Counted from the stretch's first letter, positions 21,275-29,976 are shown. The stretch is DNA of 64,000 bases from Betaproteobacteria bacterium SCN1 (GCA_008923315.1 WBSF01000001.1:1-64000), one strand, 5' to 3'. The notes: a model not told the origin generated them from the sequence alone. Program-made: numbers and translations.

Positions 21275-22528
21275 TCAATTGTCCCGGCCCAGTCCGTAGA
21301 GCTGGCTGATCAGGCGAACGAACTGGTCGCGCTCGCTGCGGCTTGCGTGATTGAGCGCGTGGGTGGGGGCGTGCAGCAGCTTGTTGGTCAGCGCGTGCGA
21401 GAGGGTCTCGAGCACAAGTTGCGGATCGTCGCCGCGTGCCAGGGCTTTCTGCGCCTTCTCGATTTCGTGGCGGCGGTGGCGTTCGGCGGTATCGCGCAGG
21501 TGGCGGATGACCGGTACCAGCTCCCGGCCCTCCATCCAGTGCACGAACTGCTCGACGCTGGTTTCGATGATGGCTTCGGCTTGCGCGACCTGCGCGGCGC
21601 GGTTGTCCATGCCTTCCTGCACGACTTGGCCGAGATCGTCGACGCTGTAGAGAAAGACGTCATCCATGTCGGCGACTTCGGCCTCGACGTCGCGCGGCAC
21701 GGCCAGATCGACGATGAAAATGGGGCGGTGGCGCCGCTGCCGGACGGCGCGTTCCAGCATTCCCTTGCCGAGAATGGGCAAGGGGCTTGCGGTCGAGGTG
21801 ACGATGATGTCGTGCGCCGCGATTTCCTCGGGCAGGGCGGTAAGCGGAATCACGTCGGCGCCGAAACGGTCGGCCAGCGGGCGCGCGCGTTCGGCCGTGC
21901 GGTTGGCCACGGTCATTTTGCGTGGATGCTGTGCGGCGAAATGGGTGATGCACAGCTCGATCATCTCGCCGGCCCCGATGAAGAGGCAGGCCTGATCCCT
22001 GATGCGGGGAAAGATGCGTTCGGCCAGCCGTACGGCGGCGGCGGCCATGGAGACCGAATTGGCGCCGATCTCGGTGCTGGTGCGCACCTCCTTGGCGACC
22101 GAGAAGGTGCGCTGGAACAATTTGTGCAGCAGCAGCCCCAGGGTGCCGGCTTCTTCGGCTGCGGCGACTGCCTGCTTCATCTGGCCGAGGATCTGGGTTT
22201 CACCCAGCACCATCGAATCGAGGCCCGCGGCGACGCGAAAGGCGTGCTGGGCGGCCTGTTCGCGCGGCAGGGCGTAGAGATAGGGGGCGAGCTCGCGCCG
22301 TTCGATGCGATGGAAGTCGGCCAGCCATTGCGTTACCGCGTCGGCCGAGGCGGCGTTGCAGTAGAGCTCGGTACGGTTGCAGGTCGACAGGATGGCAACT
22401 TCGGTCGCCTGCTGGCTTTGCGTCAGATCGTGCAGGGCATCCACCAGTTTTTCGGGACCAAACGCGATCTGCTCGCGAATTGCGAGCGGTGCGGTGTGGT
22501 GGTTGATCCCGAGTGCAAGTAGCTGCAT
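21275..22528 (-). CDS. hemA: glutamyl-tRNA reductase HemA
   Basis: A 417-residue NADPH enzyme that starts C5 tetrapyrrole synthesis by reducing glutamyl-tRNA. The catalytic Cys is in STCNRTELY near residue 50; the NADPH domain carries LFIGAGEM; the C-terminal helix gives dimerisation. The ATG at 22528 begins [14 protein letters not shown], the usual N-terminus. Tetrapyrrole supply matters to this organism because dsr needs siroheme and DsrM and DsrJ need heme. Confidence 0.97.
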   Translation of the reverse strand: MQLLALGINHHTAPLAIREQIAFGPEKLVDALHDLTQSQQATEVAILSTCNRTELYCNAASADAVTQWLADFHRIERRELAPYLYALPREQAAQHAFRVAAGLDSMVLGETQILGQMKQAVAAAEEAGTLGLLLHKLFQRTFSVAKEVRTSTEIGANSVSMAAAAVRLAERIFPRIRDQACLFIGAGEMIELCITHFAAQHPRKMTVANRTAERARPLADRFGADVIPLTALPEEIAAHDIIVTSTASPLPILGKGMLERAVRQRRHRPIFIVDLAVPRDVEAEVADMDDVFLYSVDDLGQVVQEGMDNRAAQVAQAEAIIETSVEQFVHWMEGRELVPVIRHLRDTAERHRRHEIEKAQKALARGDDPQLVLETLSHALTNKLLHAPTHALNHASRSERDQFVRLISQLYGLGRDN

Positions 22529-22575
22529 GGCGGCGGCAGGCCGTTGAGAAGAGGGCGCCATTTTACCCGCTCCCG

Positions 22576-23484
22576 CTAAGTGGCGGACGCGGTGGCCGGA
22601 CTCGGATCGAAGCGTAGGCGGTCGTAGTAGCGGCCGCGGTAAAGCAGACGCCGGCGGCCCGGCGAATCGGAAAAGCCGTTGCGGGTGTGCAGTACGTTGT
22701 TGCAGACAAGGCCCATGCCGGGTGTGAGGCGGACGGTGAGGATGTATTCCGAGTCGGCCAGAATCTCGGTCAGCGTCTTCACCGCAGCCTGGGTGGTCGC
22801 ATCGCCGCGCCAGGCGATTGAGCGCGTGCGCGCGGTGTAGCGCATGGTGAGGAAACCGGCGTCGGGATCGACCGCGAACACCGGCCCGCCCTGTTCGGCA
22901 CGGTCGACGCCATCCTCGCCCAGGCGCGGCGGGATGGTCATGGCTGCCGGGTGCATCAGCGCGGCGACATAGTCCGGATTGACGTCGCGCAACTGGATGT
23001 AGGCGATCTCGTGATCCAGCAGCGCATTTTCGCCGCCCGTTTCGGCATCCTGCGCGCAGTGCAGGGTCATGCCGAGGATGCGCCGTGCCGGCGTGTTGTA
23101 GTAGCCGTCGGTATGCCAGTTGATCGGTTTGTGCGTGTAGGGGATGTAGTCGCCCCGCACGTGCGTCTCGTCCTCGTTCGGCGTGATGCTCGACAGGCCG
23201 TCCTCGTCTGCCAGGTAGTTGCCTTCCAGGCGGACGAGCCCGAGTTGCCGGCTGAGGGCGAGGGCGAGCGATTTGTCGGCGGCGGGCAGGTGCGGAGCGC
23301 TGTAGATGGCCATGTTGGCGCGTGCACAGCATGCCGCGAGGGCGTGCCGCTCGGCCGGGGCGAGCTGCCGGGGCTGTGCGAGCGGCACGACCAGCTCGTC
23401 GGCCGCGCGGGGATAGCGGGCGAGCCGGGCGTCGCGCCAGGCCCGGTAGGTGGTGTCGTCGGCGAGATCGAAAGGACTGCCCAT
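22576..23484 (-). CDS. TauD/TfdA-family 2-oxoglutarate/Fe(II) dioxygenase
   Basis: A 302-residue oxygenase of the TauD fold. The iron ligands are visible as HTD in [10 protein letters not shown] and a distal His in [10 protein letters not shown]; the Arg cluster after it ([10 protein letters not shown]) probably binds 2-oxoglutarate. The substrate is unknown: taurine or another sulfonate would suit the sulfur context but nothing in the sequence proves it. It is the last gene of the leftward run that starts opposite dsrA and is 7 bases from the preceding gene. Confidence 0.82.
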   Translation of the reverse strand: MGSPFDLADDTTYRAWRDARLARYPRAADELVVPLAQPRQLAPAERHALAACCARANMAIYSAPHLPAADKSLALALSRQLGLVRLEGNYLADEDGLSSITPNEDETHVRGDYIPYTHKPINWHTDGYYNTPARRILGMTLHCAQDAETGGENALLDHEIAYIQLRDVNPDYVAALMHPAAMTIPPRLGEDGVDRAEQGGPVFAVDPDAGFLTMRYTARTRSIAWRGDATTQAAVKTLTEILADSEYILTVRLTPGMGLVCNNVLHTRNGFSDSPGRRRLLYRGRYYDRLRFDPSPATASAT

Positions 23485-23491
23485 GCGCGCC

Positions 23492-24115
23492 TTATTCCGG
23501 CGGCAGCATGTCGGGCGAGCCGAAACCGCGCTTGACCGGCGCGTCGGACATCAGGCCCTTGAAGCTCTTGCGCACCGTGCCCATCATCTCGGGCATCTCG
23601 ATATCCATGATCTGGTCCATCACCCAGGTCTTGTCGCTGTCCTCCATCTCGTCGCGAATCTGCAGGCCCAGGAACCGCAGGGCGGGGAAGCTTGCCTTCT
23701 CGTCGTCCGGAAACTCGAATTCGGCGTAATCCGCAAAGCGGCGGTTGAGGAATTCGATGAATTCGGCCTTGTAGTTGCGGCTGCCGTCGCCCTTGCCGAT
23801 GACGCTGAGGATGTTCTCCTCCATCACTTCGCCCAGCCGGTTCGCGATCGCCTGCAGCACGGCCATGCGGCGCTCGGGCGTAAGCGAAGCGTAAGCCATG
23901 CGGTCGCAGTAATGGACCAGGAACGCGACGAATTCGGCGATGAGCTTGAAACCGCGGGCCGGGGTGATGATGTCGTAGTTTTCGCGGCCGAGGTTGTCCA
24001 CGGCCTTGTCGGCGACACGCCAGACGGTGGAGGCCACCGCAGTGGCGATTTCCTCAGGGCTGCGTTCGCCATCCTTCTTGAACCAGACGGTACGGACTCT
24101 GACGGGCTTGACCAT
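23492..24115 (-). CDS. unknown protein in the sulfur accessory operon
   Basis: A 207-residue soluble protein I cannot assign to a family. It begins MVKPVRVRTVWFKKDGE, is rich in charged and helical segments, and has one cysteine in the middle (HYCDRMAYASL); no signal or membrane segment is seen. An AGGAGA ribosome site lies in the tail of the sulfurtransferase gene, whose stop is only 2 bases upstream. Its tight packing between the sulfurtransferase and the TauD-like gene suggests a joint role. Confidence 0.75.
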   Translation of the reverse strand: MVKPVRVRTVWFKKDGERSPEEIATAVASTVWRVADKAVDNLGRENYDIITPARGFKLIAEFVAFLVHYCDRMAYASLTPERRMAVLQAIANRLGEVMEENILSVIGKGDGSRNYKAEFIEFLNRRFADYAEFEFPDDEKASFPALRFLGLQIRDEMEDSDKTWVMDQIMDIEMPEMMGTVRKSFKGLMSDAPVKRGFGSPDMLPPE

Positions 24116-24117
24116 GA

Positions 24118-24966
24118 TTATTCTCCTGTGGCGATAGGGCGGGCCGGATCGGTGATCCACTCGCTCCAGGAACCGGGGTAGAGGCGCGAGCCCGGCAGGC
24201 CGGCAATTTCCATCGCCAGCACGTTGTGACAGGCGGTGACGCCGGAGCCGCACATGTGGATGATTTGCCCGGCGGGCCGGCCCTGCATCAGGGCCAGGTA
24301 ATGTTCGCGCAGTTCGGCGGGCGGCAGGAAGGTGCCGCCCAGATCGAGATTGTCCTCGAACTGGACGTTGAGCGCGCCCGGAACGTGGCCGGGTACGCGG
24401 TCGACCGGATCGTGTTCGCCGGTGAAGCGGCGGTCCGGGCGTGCGTCGAAAACGAGGGTATTCCCGGTACGGGAGGCGAGCAGGACGTCGTCCGCCGTCG
24501 CGATGCGCGACGGTTCGGCCTGGCCGGCACAGGCCGCATCGACCGTGTCCGGAATGGCCGTGTCGAGCGGGCGTTTCTCGCGGGCCCATTTGGGGTAGCC
24601 GCCGTCGAGCAGGGCGACGGCCGGGTGGCCGACCCAGCGCAGCATCCACCACAGGCGGCAGGCGATGGAGCCGAAGCTGTCGTCGTAGACCACGATCTGT
24701 TTATCCATGCCCACACCCCATCGGCAGAGCCTTTCCGTGAAAACGGCGGGATCGGGCAGGGGGTGACGTCCCGTGGCGGGGCCGATCGGTGCGCACAGGT
24801 CGTTGTCCAGATGCACGTAGTGGGCGCCCGGAATGTGGGCCTTGTCGTAAGCCAGACGGCCCGCTGCCGTGTCGCTCAGCGTGAAGCGGCAGTCGAAGAC
24901 GAGCCAGTCCGGGTCGCCGAGATGCGCGGCGAGATCGTCAGTGGTGACTAGGGTGTTGGAGAACAT
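24118..24966 (-). CDS. two-domain sulfurtransferase (rhodanese / mercaptopyruvate type)
   Basis: A 282-residue tandem rhodanese. The N-terminal domain is inactive and the C-terminal domain has the active loop CGSGVTAC, close to the CGSGVTA loop of SseA-type 3-mercaptopyruvate sulfurtransferases; a thiosulfate sulfurtransferase would more often show CRxGxx(R/T). The first domain holds the family block DGGYPKW. No signal peptide, so cytoplasmic. In this setting it could deliver sulfane sulfur into the TusA/DsrEFH relay, but that is inference. Confidence 0.88.
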   Translation of the reverse strand: MFSNTLVTTDDLAAHLGDPDWLVFDCRFTLSDTAAGRLAYDKAHIPGAHYVHLDNDLCAPIGPATGRHPLPDPAVFTERLCRWGVGMDKQIVVYDDSFGSIACRLWWMLRWVGHPAVALLDGGYPKWAREKRPLDTAIPDTVDAACAGQAEPSRIATADDVLLASRTGNTLVFDARPDRRFTGEHDPVDRVPGHVPGALNVQFEDNLDLGGTFLPPAELREHYLALMQGRPAGQIIHMCGSGVTACHNVLAMEIAGLPGSRLYPGSWSEWITDPARPIATGE

Positions 24967-24990
24967 GCGCGGTCGGGAGGGAATTCAGGC

Positions 24991-25019
24991 AAAAACGGGC
25001 AGCACTTCCGGCTGCCCGT
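24991..25019 (-). terminator. intrinsic terminator after the DsrC-like gene
   Basis: A 9-bp stem ACGGGCAGC / GCTGCCCGT with a 7-base loop is followed on the minus strand by TTTT. It separates the 73-residue / Cas6-like / DsrC-like transcript from the sulfurtransferase group, so the two blocks may be differently expressed. Confidence 0.8.
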
Positions 25020-25043
25020 TTCCGTGTCGCGTCTGACGCGGAT

Positions 25044-25376
25044 TCAGTAGCCGCCTTTGCCGTAGGGCTTGGGCAGGCCGGAGATGCGCACGCCCTGGCG
25101 GGCGGGCTGGTTGGGGAAGAGTTCATACAGCTTTTTCTTCCAGTCCCGGCCAGGATACTCGTCGTCGAGCTCGCTCACCATGTTGCGGAAATTCGGGGTC
25201 TGGCCGTCGTCCTTGTACTTTTCACGCAGCCAGCGAATGACCACCCAATGATCGTCGGTCAGCGTGATCTTCTCGTTGGCGGCGATGACCGGCGGGACGT
25301 CGTCGCTGAAATTCGCTTCGAGCAGGAAGTCTTCTTCGCCAGTTTCAAGTTCCTCGCCATTCACAACATAAGACAT
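25044..25376 (-). CDS. cysteine-free DsrC paralogue (RspA-like)
   Basis: A 110-residue DsrC/TusE-family protein. The fold signature is clear: the HWVVIRWLREKY helix region and the C-terminal KKLYELFP...GLPKPYGKGGY arm. Unlike the true DsrC at 30300-30635, the arm ends GKGGY and the whole protein has no cysteine, so it cannot carry a persulfide or form the trisulfide. DsrC-family members without cysteines have been called RspA and proposed as regulators. A ribosome site (AGGAGA) precedes the ATG. It is 29 bases downstream of the Cas6-like gene, both divergent from dsrA. Confidence 0.85.
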   Translation of the reverse strand: MSYVVNGEELETGEEDFLLEANFSDDVPPVIAANEKITLTDDHWVVIRWLREKYKDDGQTPNFRNMVSELDDEYPGRDWKKKLYELFPNQPARQGVRISGLPKPYGKGGY

Positions 25377-25405
25377 GGTTTCTCCTTTCAGGTTGAAGGG
25401 GTTGT

Positions 25406-26062
25406 TTAAAGTACTGCCGGTACGACCGGCGCAATGGATTTGTGCGGAATGAAGATGCCGCAGCCGAGCAGACGGTTGCGCCCCATGCCTTCGTCCTGCA
25501 GTTGCAGGGATTTGTGGGCAGGGACGTCGTGTAGCATGAGGCTGTAGCCGGTGAGCATGCCACCGGCGCTGCGCAGGGTTTGCTGCTTGCCGCAGATAAA
25601 CCCGCAACGCAGTTGAAAGCGACCATCCAGCTCGCGCATCACGTCCTGCACGAATTGTTCTTCAGTGTGGCTTCCGGTGTCAACGAAGTGCGCGTAGAGG
25701 TTGGCAAACGGGCTGAAGGCGCGCGTCTTGAATGCGCCGATCTGCAATGCATGGCCATCCAGATCGAGCGTCCGGCCAACCAGCGCCGTCATGTCGTCGA
25801 CGCGCGTCTTGGGTACGCGCAGATAGAGCTTGGTCCGGCGGTTGATGTTCAGCGCGGCGTCGCCGCTGTTTGTCTCGGCGCCCTTGAGGTGCTGGATGCC
25901 GCTGCCACCGTCTTCGCCCAGCCAAGGCAGAAGGGCCAGGATTGTATCGCTGAGCATCTGGGCGTTATCCGCCGGGATCGTATTGCCGGTCAGATCGAAC
26001 TGCAGGTCGATCTGGCGGGGGGTGTATTCCTCCGGCTTGTTTTCCGGCCAGCACCAGCTCAC
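25406..26062 (-). CDS. Cas6-like (Cmx6-type) RAMP protein, no CRISPR array present
   Basis: A 218-residue protein resembling Cas6/Cmx6 of type I-MYXAN systems. Its C-terminus has the Cas6 glycine-rich loop exactly spaced, GMGRNRLLGCG (192-202), followed by IFIPHKS. An N-terminal ferredoxin-like half (QIDLQFDLTGNTIPADNA) also fits a RAMP fold. Cas6 cuts CRISPR precursor RNA, but there is no array and no other cas gene in this window; catalytic residues vary and cannot be assigned. The GTG start at 26062 overlaps the stop of the 73-residue gene. It may bind a non-CRISPR RNA, for example a transcript of the sulfur genes. Confidence 0.72.
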   Translation of the reverse strand: MSWCWPENKPEEYTPRQIDLQFDLTGNTIPADNAQMLSDTILALLPWLGEDGGSGIQHLKGAETNSGDAALNINRRTKLYLRVPKTRVDDMTALVGRTLDLDGHALQIGAFKTRAFSPFANLYAHFVDTGSHTEEQFVQDVMRELDGRFQLRCGFICGKQQTLRSAGGMLTGYSLMLHDVPAHKSLQLQDEGMGRNRLLGCGIFIPHKSIAPVVPAVL

Positions 26063-26280
26063 GGGGCATCCCCGGCGTGGGTTTTGGCCCAGTCCGCCAT
26101 GATTTCAGCCCATTTCGCCGCACTCACGGGGTCAACGTCGAAAATGGTGAAGCGCTTGTTTTCACGAATACGGATGCGCAAAAACGGTACGCCGCCCGAT
26201 TCGTGGGTCAGGTGCTGGAATTCGATTTCCTGGCCCCCGAACGGGAGGCGCATTTTGTCGAGTGGCGTGATCTCAGGCAT
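26059..26280 (-). CDS. small unknown protein, first gene of the Cas6-like / RspA transcript
   Basis: A 73-residue soluble protein of unknown family, beginning MPEITPLDKMRLPFGGQ and ending in a Trp/Lys-rich helix. No cysteine, signal or membrane segment. Its stop overlaps the Cas6-like GTG (GTGA), so translation is coupled and the two probably act together. The start lies at the edge of the shared 390-base dsr regulatory region. Confidence 0.7.
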   Translation of the reverse strand: MPEITPLDKMRLPFGGQEIEFQHLTHESGGVPFLRIRIRENKRFTIFDVDPVSAAKWAEIMADWAKTHAGDAP

Positions 26281-26669
26281 GGCTGTCCGTGCATCCTACG
26301 TCGTTTATTCACGTTATTGATGGACTGCCGCGTCGAGCAGCCCGGTTACTGGTCCGCACAGCAACAAGTGGGGACGTAATGGTTGCGCATCAACCCTTTC
26401 TGGAGCATGGGCTTGCGTTGGCAACAATATTTTAATACTCTTATTGATTCCTGTGGCTGGCCAGTAATGTCGCATCGATTCGGATCGCGAGGCATTACCG
26501 CGTTGGGGAAAACGACCTACTCCTTTTGGGTAGGTGCGTACCTACCGAGAGGGAGTACGTGATTTACCCATGAGAATGATGGCGACGGCCTGAGCAACCC
26601 AATACCATGGTGAGATACCGTTGAGCTGCCTGCTGAACGGGCATTTCGAAATGTTCTAGGAGAGACAAA
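26281..26669. other. divergent intergenic region upstream of dsrA
   Basis: This 389-base gap separates the accessory sulfur genes from dsrA. It holds an AT-rich segment (26425-26450) in which TTGCGT (26413) and TACTCT (26436) are 17 bases apart and might be a weak dsrA promoter; a small inverted repeat GGTTG-N5-CAACC (26381-26395); and the 40-base composite dyad listed separately. No ORF of meaningful size is seen. The dsrA ribosome site is AGGAGAGA just before 26670. Confidence 0.5.
26518..26557. promoter_or_regulatory. 40-base composite dyad in the dsrA leader
   Basis: Two nested inverted repeats share one centre (26537.5): inner GGTAGGT / ACCTACC with GCGT between, and outer TACTCC (26518-26523) / GGAGTA (26552-26557). 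A competing pairing of CCTAC (26516-26520) with GTAGG (26530-26534) is also possible. It lies about 110 bases before dsrA and could be an operator for a dimer of dimers or a switching RNA hairpin in the leader. Confidence 0.55.
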
Positions 26670-27971
26670 ATGGCGAAGCAAATGCACGACACCCCTAATC
26701 TGGACGAGCTCGAAAAAGGCCCGTGGCCCAGCTTCGTGACCGGCCTCAAGCGCCTGGCCAAGGAAAACGACATGATGGTTGACCTGATGGGTCAGCTGGA
26801 AACCTCGTACAAGACCAAGTTCGGCTACTGGAAGGGCGGTACCGTTGGCGTGTTCGGCTACGGCGGCGGCGTGATCCCCCGTTTCACCGAGCTGAAGGAC
26901 GAAAACCACAATCCGCTGTTCCCCGAGGCGGCCGAATTCCACACCCTGCGTGTCCAGCCGCCCGCCGGCATGCACTACACCTCGGACCTGCTGCGCAAGA
27001 TGTGCGACGTCTGGTCGGCAACCGGTGGTTCCGGCCTGATCGCCTTCCATGGCCAGTCCGGCGACATCATGTTCCAGGGCATCAAGACCGAAAACGTCCA
27101 GAAGGCCTTCGACGAGTTCAACGAAATGGGCTTTGACCTCGGTGGTGCGGGTCCCGCGCTGCGCACCTCGATGTCCTGCGTAGGTGCTGCCCGTTGCGAG
27201 ATGTCGTGCTACGACGAAGCCAAGGCGCTGCGTACCGTCATCAACAACAACCTGGACGACATGCACCGTCCGTCGCTGCCCTACAAGTTCAAGTTCAAGT
27301 TCTCGGGTTGCCCGAACGACTGTGTGAACGCCATCCAGCGTTCCGACATGGCCACCATCGGCACCTGGCGCGACAACATCCGCGTCAACGAAGCCCAGGT
27401 TCAGGATTACTTCAAAGAGCATGGCATGAATGACCTCGTCAACGACGTCATCAGCAAGTGCCCGACCAAGGCCATCACCCTGGTCGAAACCGGCAAGTTC
27501 CAGGCTTCCGAAAACGTCTCGGCGGCCAACTTGGGCAACGGCCAGACCATGTGCATCGACAACAAGAACTGCGTGCGCTGCATGCACTGCCTGAACGTCA
27601 TTCCTGGTGGCCTGCTGCCCGGCAACGACAAGGGTGTGTCGATCCTGGTGGGCGGCAAGGGCGTGCTGAAGATCGGTGCCACCATGGGTACTGTCGTGAT
27701 TCCGTTCATGAAGCTCGAATCCGACGAGGACTTCGAAAAACTGAACGAGTTGGCGCGCAACATCCTCGACTTCTTCGCGGAAAACGCACTGGAGCACGAG
27801 CGTACCGGCGAAATGATCGAGCGTATTGGTCTGACCAACTTCCTCGAAGGTCTGGATATTCCGGTCGACCCCAACATGATCAAAGAGCCGCGTTCCAACC
27901 CGTACTTCCGTTCCGACGACTGGGACGAGCAAGTCGAAAAATGGAACGAGTACAAGCAGTCGGCTGCTTAA
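26670..27971 (+). CDS. dsrA: reverse dissimilatory sulfite reductase alpha subunit DsrA
   Basis: A 433-residue subunit of the cytoplasmic alpha2beta2 enzyme that oxidises DsrC-bound sulfur to sulfite in sulfur oxidisers. Siroheme-[4Fe-4S] ligands are seen as CVGAARC (Cys170, Cys176) and CPNDC (Cys214, Cys218). An inserted ferredoxin domain has C-N5-C-N2-C-N2-C at 295-307. Direction of catalysis is inferred from the neighbours: dsrEFH and dsrL accompany the oxidative type. A ribosome site AGGAGAGA precedes the ATG. It heads the dsr operon. Confidence 0.97.
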   Translation: MAKQMHDTPNLDELEKGPWPSFVTGLKRLAKENDMMVDLMGQLETSYKTKFGYWKGGTVGVFGYGGGVIPRFTELKDENHNPLFPEAAEFHTLRVQPPAGMHYTSDLLRKMCDVWSATGGSGLIAFHGQSGDIMFQGIKTENVQKAFDEFNEMGFDLGGAGPALRTSMSCVGAARCEMSCYDEAKALRTVINNNLDDMHRPSLPYKFKFKFSGCPNDCVNAIQRSDMATIGTWRDNIRVNEAQVQDYFKEHGMNDLVNDVISKCPTKAITLVETGKFQASENVSAANLGNGQTMCIDNKNCVRCMHCLNVIPGGLLPGNDKGVSILVGGKGVLKIGATMGTVVIPFMKLESDEDFEKLNELARNILDFFAENALEHERTGEMIERIGLTNFLEGLDIPVDPNMIKEPRSNPYFRSDDWDEQVEKWNEYKQSAA

Positions 27972-28037
27972 GTTTTTGCTTACCTCGGGCCCCGCGAGCA
28001 TCGGGGGTCCGTGAATTAAATCAGTTGGAGAAAATAC

Positions 28038-29108
28038 ATGGCTGAACTACGTCCGCCCATCGAATCCGGCGCACCGGACCCGATGCCCTACATGCACCCG
28101 GTGATGGTGAAAAACTATGGCAAGTGGTCTTTTCATAGCCATCCCAAGCCCGGTGTCCTGTATCACCGTGCCGAATCCGGCGACGAAATCTGGACTGTAA
28201 AAGCGGGCACCCAGCGCCAGATGGACCATTACACCATTCGCGAACTGGCCGACATTGCCGATCAGTATGGCGATGGTTTCGTGCGTTTTACCGCGCGTTC
28301 CAACATCGAATACATGGTTGCCGATGGTTCCAAAGTCGAGCCGCTGATCAAGGCGCTGAACGACAAGGGCTACCCCATCGGAGGTACCGCCAACTCGGTA
28401 TCGATGATTGCACACACCCAGGGCTGGCTGCACTGCGACATCCCCGGCACCGATGCTTCCGGCGTGGTGAAGGCACTGATGGACGAACTGTATGACGACT
28501 TCGTCAAGTGCGAGATGCCCAATCGCGTCAAAATGTCGACTTCCTGCTGTGAAATCAACTGCGGCGGTCAGGCTGACATCGCCATCATCGTTCAGCATAC
28601 CAAGCCGCCGAAGATCAACCATGATCTGGTCGCCAACGTGTGTGAGCGTCCTTCCGTTGTGGCTCGCTGCCCCGTGGCTGCGATCCGTCCCGCTCTGGTG
28701 AACGGTAAGCCTTCTCTGGAAGTTGACGAGAAGAAGTGCATCTGCTGCGGCGCTTGCTTCCCGCCCTGTCCCCCGATGCAGATCAACGACCCTGAGCATT
28801 CCAAGATCGCCATCTGGGTGGGCGGCAAGAACTCCAACGCCCGTTCCAAGCCGACCTTCCACAAGCTGGTTGCGGCGGGTCTGCCGAACAACGCGCCGCG
28901 CTGGCCGGAAGTCGCCGAGGTGGTCAAGAAGATCCTGGCAACCTACAAGGAAGACGGCAAGCCCTGGGAGCGGATGATCGACTGGATCGACCGGATTGGC
29001 TGGCCCGCGTTCTTCGAGAAAACCGGTCTGCCCTTCACCAAGTATCACATCGACAACTGGCGTGGTGGTCGTGCCAACCTGAACGCTTCCGCACACATCC
29101 GTTTCTGA
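28038..29108 (+). CDS. dsrB: reverse dissimilatory sulfite reductase beta subunit DsrB
   Basis: A 356-residue partner of DsrA. Siroheme/cluster ligands appear as Cys133 and CCEINC (170-175), and a ferredoxin domain is visible as KKCICCGACFPPCP. It carries the catalytically active siroheme in related enzymes. A GGAG ribosome site precedes the ATG by about 10 bases. The 66-base gap to dsrA contains an imperfect GC-rich hairpin, which may affect subunit ratio or message stability. Confidence 0.97.
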   Translation: MAELRPPIESGAPDPMPYMHPVMVKNYGKWSFHSHPKPGVLYHRAESGDEIWTVKAGTQRQMDHYTIRELADIADQYGDGFVRFTARSNIEYMVADGSKVEPLIKALNDKGYPIGGTANSVSMIAHTQGWLHCDIPGTDASGVVKALMDELYDDFVKCEMPNRVKMSTSCCEINCGGQADIAIIVQHTKPPKINHDLVANVCERPSVVARCPVAAIRPALVNGKPSLEVDEKKCICCGACFPPCPPMQINDPEHSKIAIWVGGKNSNARSKPTFHKLVAAGLPNNAPRWPEVAEVVKKILATYKEDGKPWERMIDWIDRIGWPAFFEKTGLPFTKYHIDNWRGGRANLNASAHIRF

Positions 29109-29198
29109 TCGAGCGGCTGGCGGTCGTCGCGTCCGCTGCGGATTGTCCGCGGCGGACATTTGAATAACAACGACGCATTTTCGGAGTTAGAGCAAGCC

Positions 29199-29558
29199 AT
29201 GCAATTCGGCATTCTGATCAACGAAGGGCCTTACAACCATCAGGCCAGTGATTCTGCCTATCTGTTCGCGCGGACCGCGATCGAGAAAGGGCATCAAGTT
29301 CCCCGTATCTTTTTCTACCATGACGGCGTGAACAACTCTACGCGCATGGCGGAGCCGCCGCAGGATGACCGCAACATCACCCAGCGCTGGTCCAAGCTGG
29401 CCGAAGAGCACGGCATCGACCTCGTCGTGTGCGTGGCTGCCGCTCTGCGCCGCGGCATCAAGGACGAGTTGCTGGCGCCCGGTTTCCGGATTTCCGGTCT
29501 GGGGCAACTGGTGGAAATGGGTATTCAGTACGATCGTCTCGTGACGTTCGGTGATTGA
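29199..29558 (+). CDS. dsrE: sulfur-carrier subunit DsrE
   Basis: A 119-residue subunit of the DsrE2F2H2 complex, homologous to TusD. The sulfur-carrying cysteine is Cys78 in LVVCVAAALRRG, the same position as in the Allochromatium protein. The ATG at 29199 begins MQFGILINEGPYN as in homologues; an upstream in-frame start at 29160 adds 13 unusual residues. It takes sulfur from TusA and hands it on to DsrC. Confidence 0.95.
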   Translation: MQFGILINEGPYNHQASDSAYLFARTAIEKGHQVPRIFFYHDGVNNSTRMAEPPQDDRNITQRWSKLAEEHGIDLVVCVAAALRRGIKDELLAPGFRISGLGQLVEMGIQYDRLVTFGD

Positions 29559-29569
29559 GGGGTAACGAG

Positions 29570-29965
29570 ATGAGCGATATGGATATGGAAGACGACGGCT
29601 CCGGTGTCGTCAAGAAATTCATGTTCCTGAACCGCAAGGCGCCGCATGGCACCGTATATGCGCTGGAAGGTCTGGAAGTGGTGTTGATTACGGCAGCCTT
29701 CGATCAGGATGTCAGCCTGGTGTTTACGGATGACGGCGTCTACCAGCTGATGAAAGGGATCGACACCAAGGGTATCGAGGTCAAGGATTTCTCCAAGACC
29801 TATCGGGCGCTGGAAGGCTACGACATCGAGAAGCTCTATGTCGACCGTGCCTCGATGGATGCGCGTGGTCTGACCGAAGATGACCTGATTGTGGATGTGA
29901 CCGTCATGTCCGACGATGAGATGAAGAATCTCATGGCCGAACAGGACGTCGTGATCAGCTTCTAA
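29570..29965 (+). CDS. dsrF: DsrF subunit of the sulfur relay
   Basis: A 131-residue TusC-like subunit of DsrEFH. It has no cysteine at the DsrE active position, consistent with a structural role in the hexamer. The N-terminus MSDMDMEDDGSGVVKKFMF is acidic before the conserved FMFLNRKAPHG block. The ATG at 29570 has GAGG a few bases upstream; a TTG further upstream is less likely. It lies 11 bases after dsrE. Confidence 0.93.
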   Translation: MSDMDMEDDGSGVVKKFMFLNRKAPHGTVYALEGLEVVLITAAFDQDVSLVFTDDGVYQLMKGIDTKGIEVKDFSKTYRALEGYDIEKLYVDRASMDARGLTEDDLIVDVTVMSDDEMKNLMAEQDVVISF

Positions 29966-29976
29966 GGGGACCGGAC

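Noticed and set aside
25406..26669. CRISPR array near the Cas6-like gene
   Set aside because: No regularly spaced direct repeats are seen in 25.0-26.7 kb or elsewhere in the window; the repeats present are inverted, not spaced direct repeats.
27972..28037. Terminator between dsrA and dsrB
   Set aside because: There is an imperfect GC hairpin but no T-run, and the two subunits must be co-expressed.
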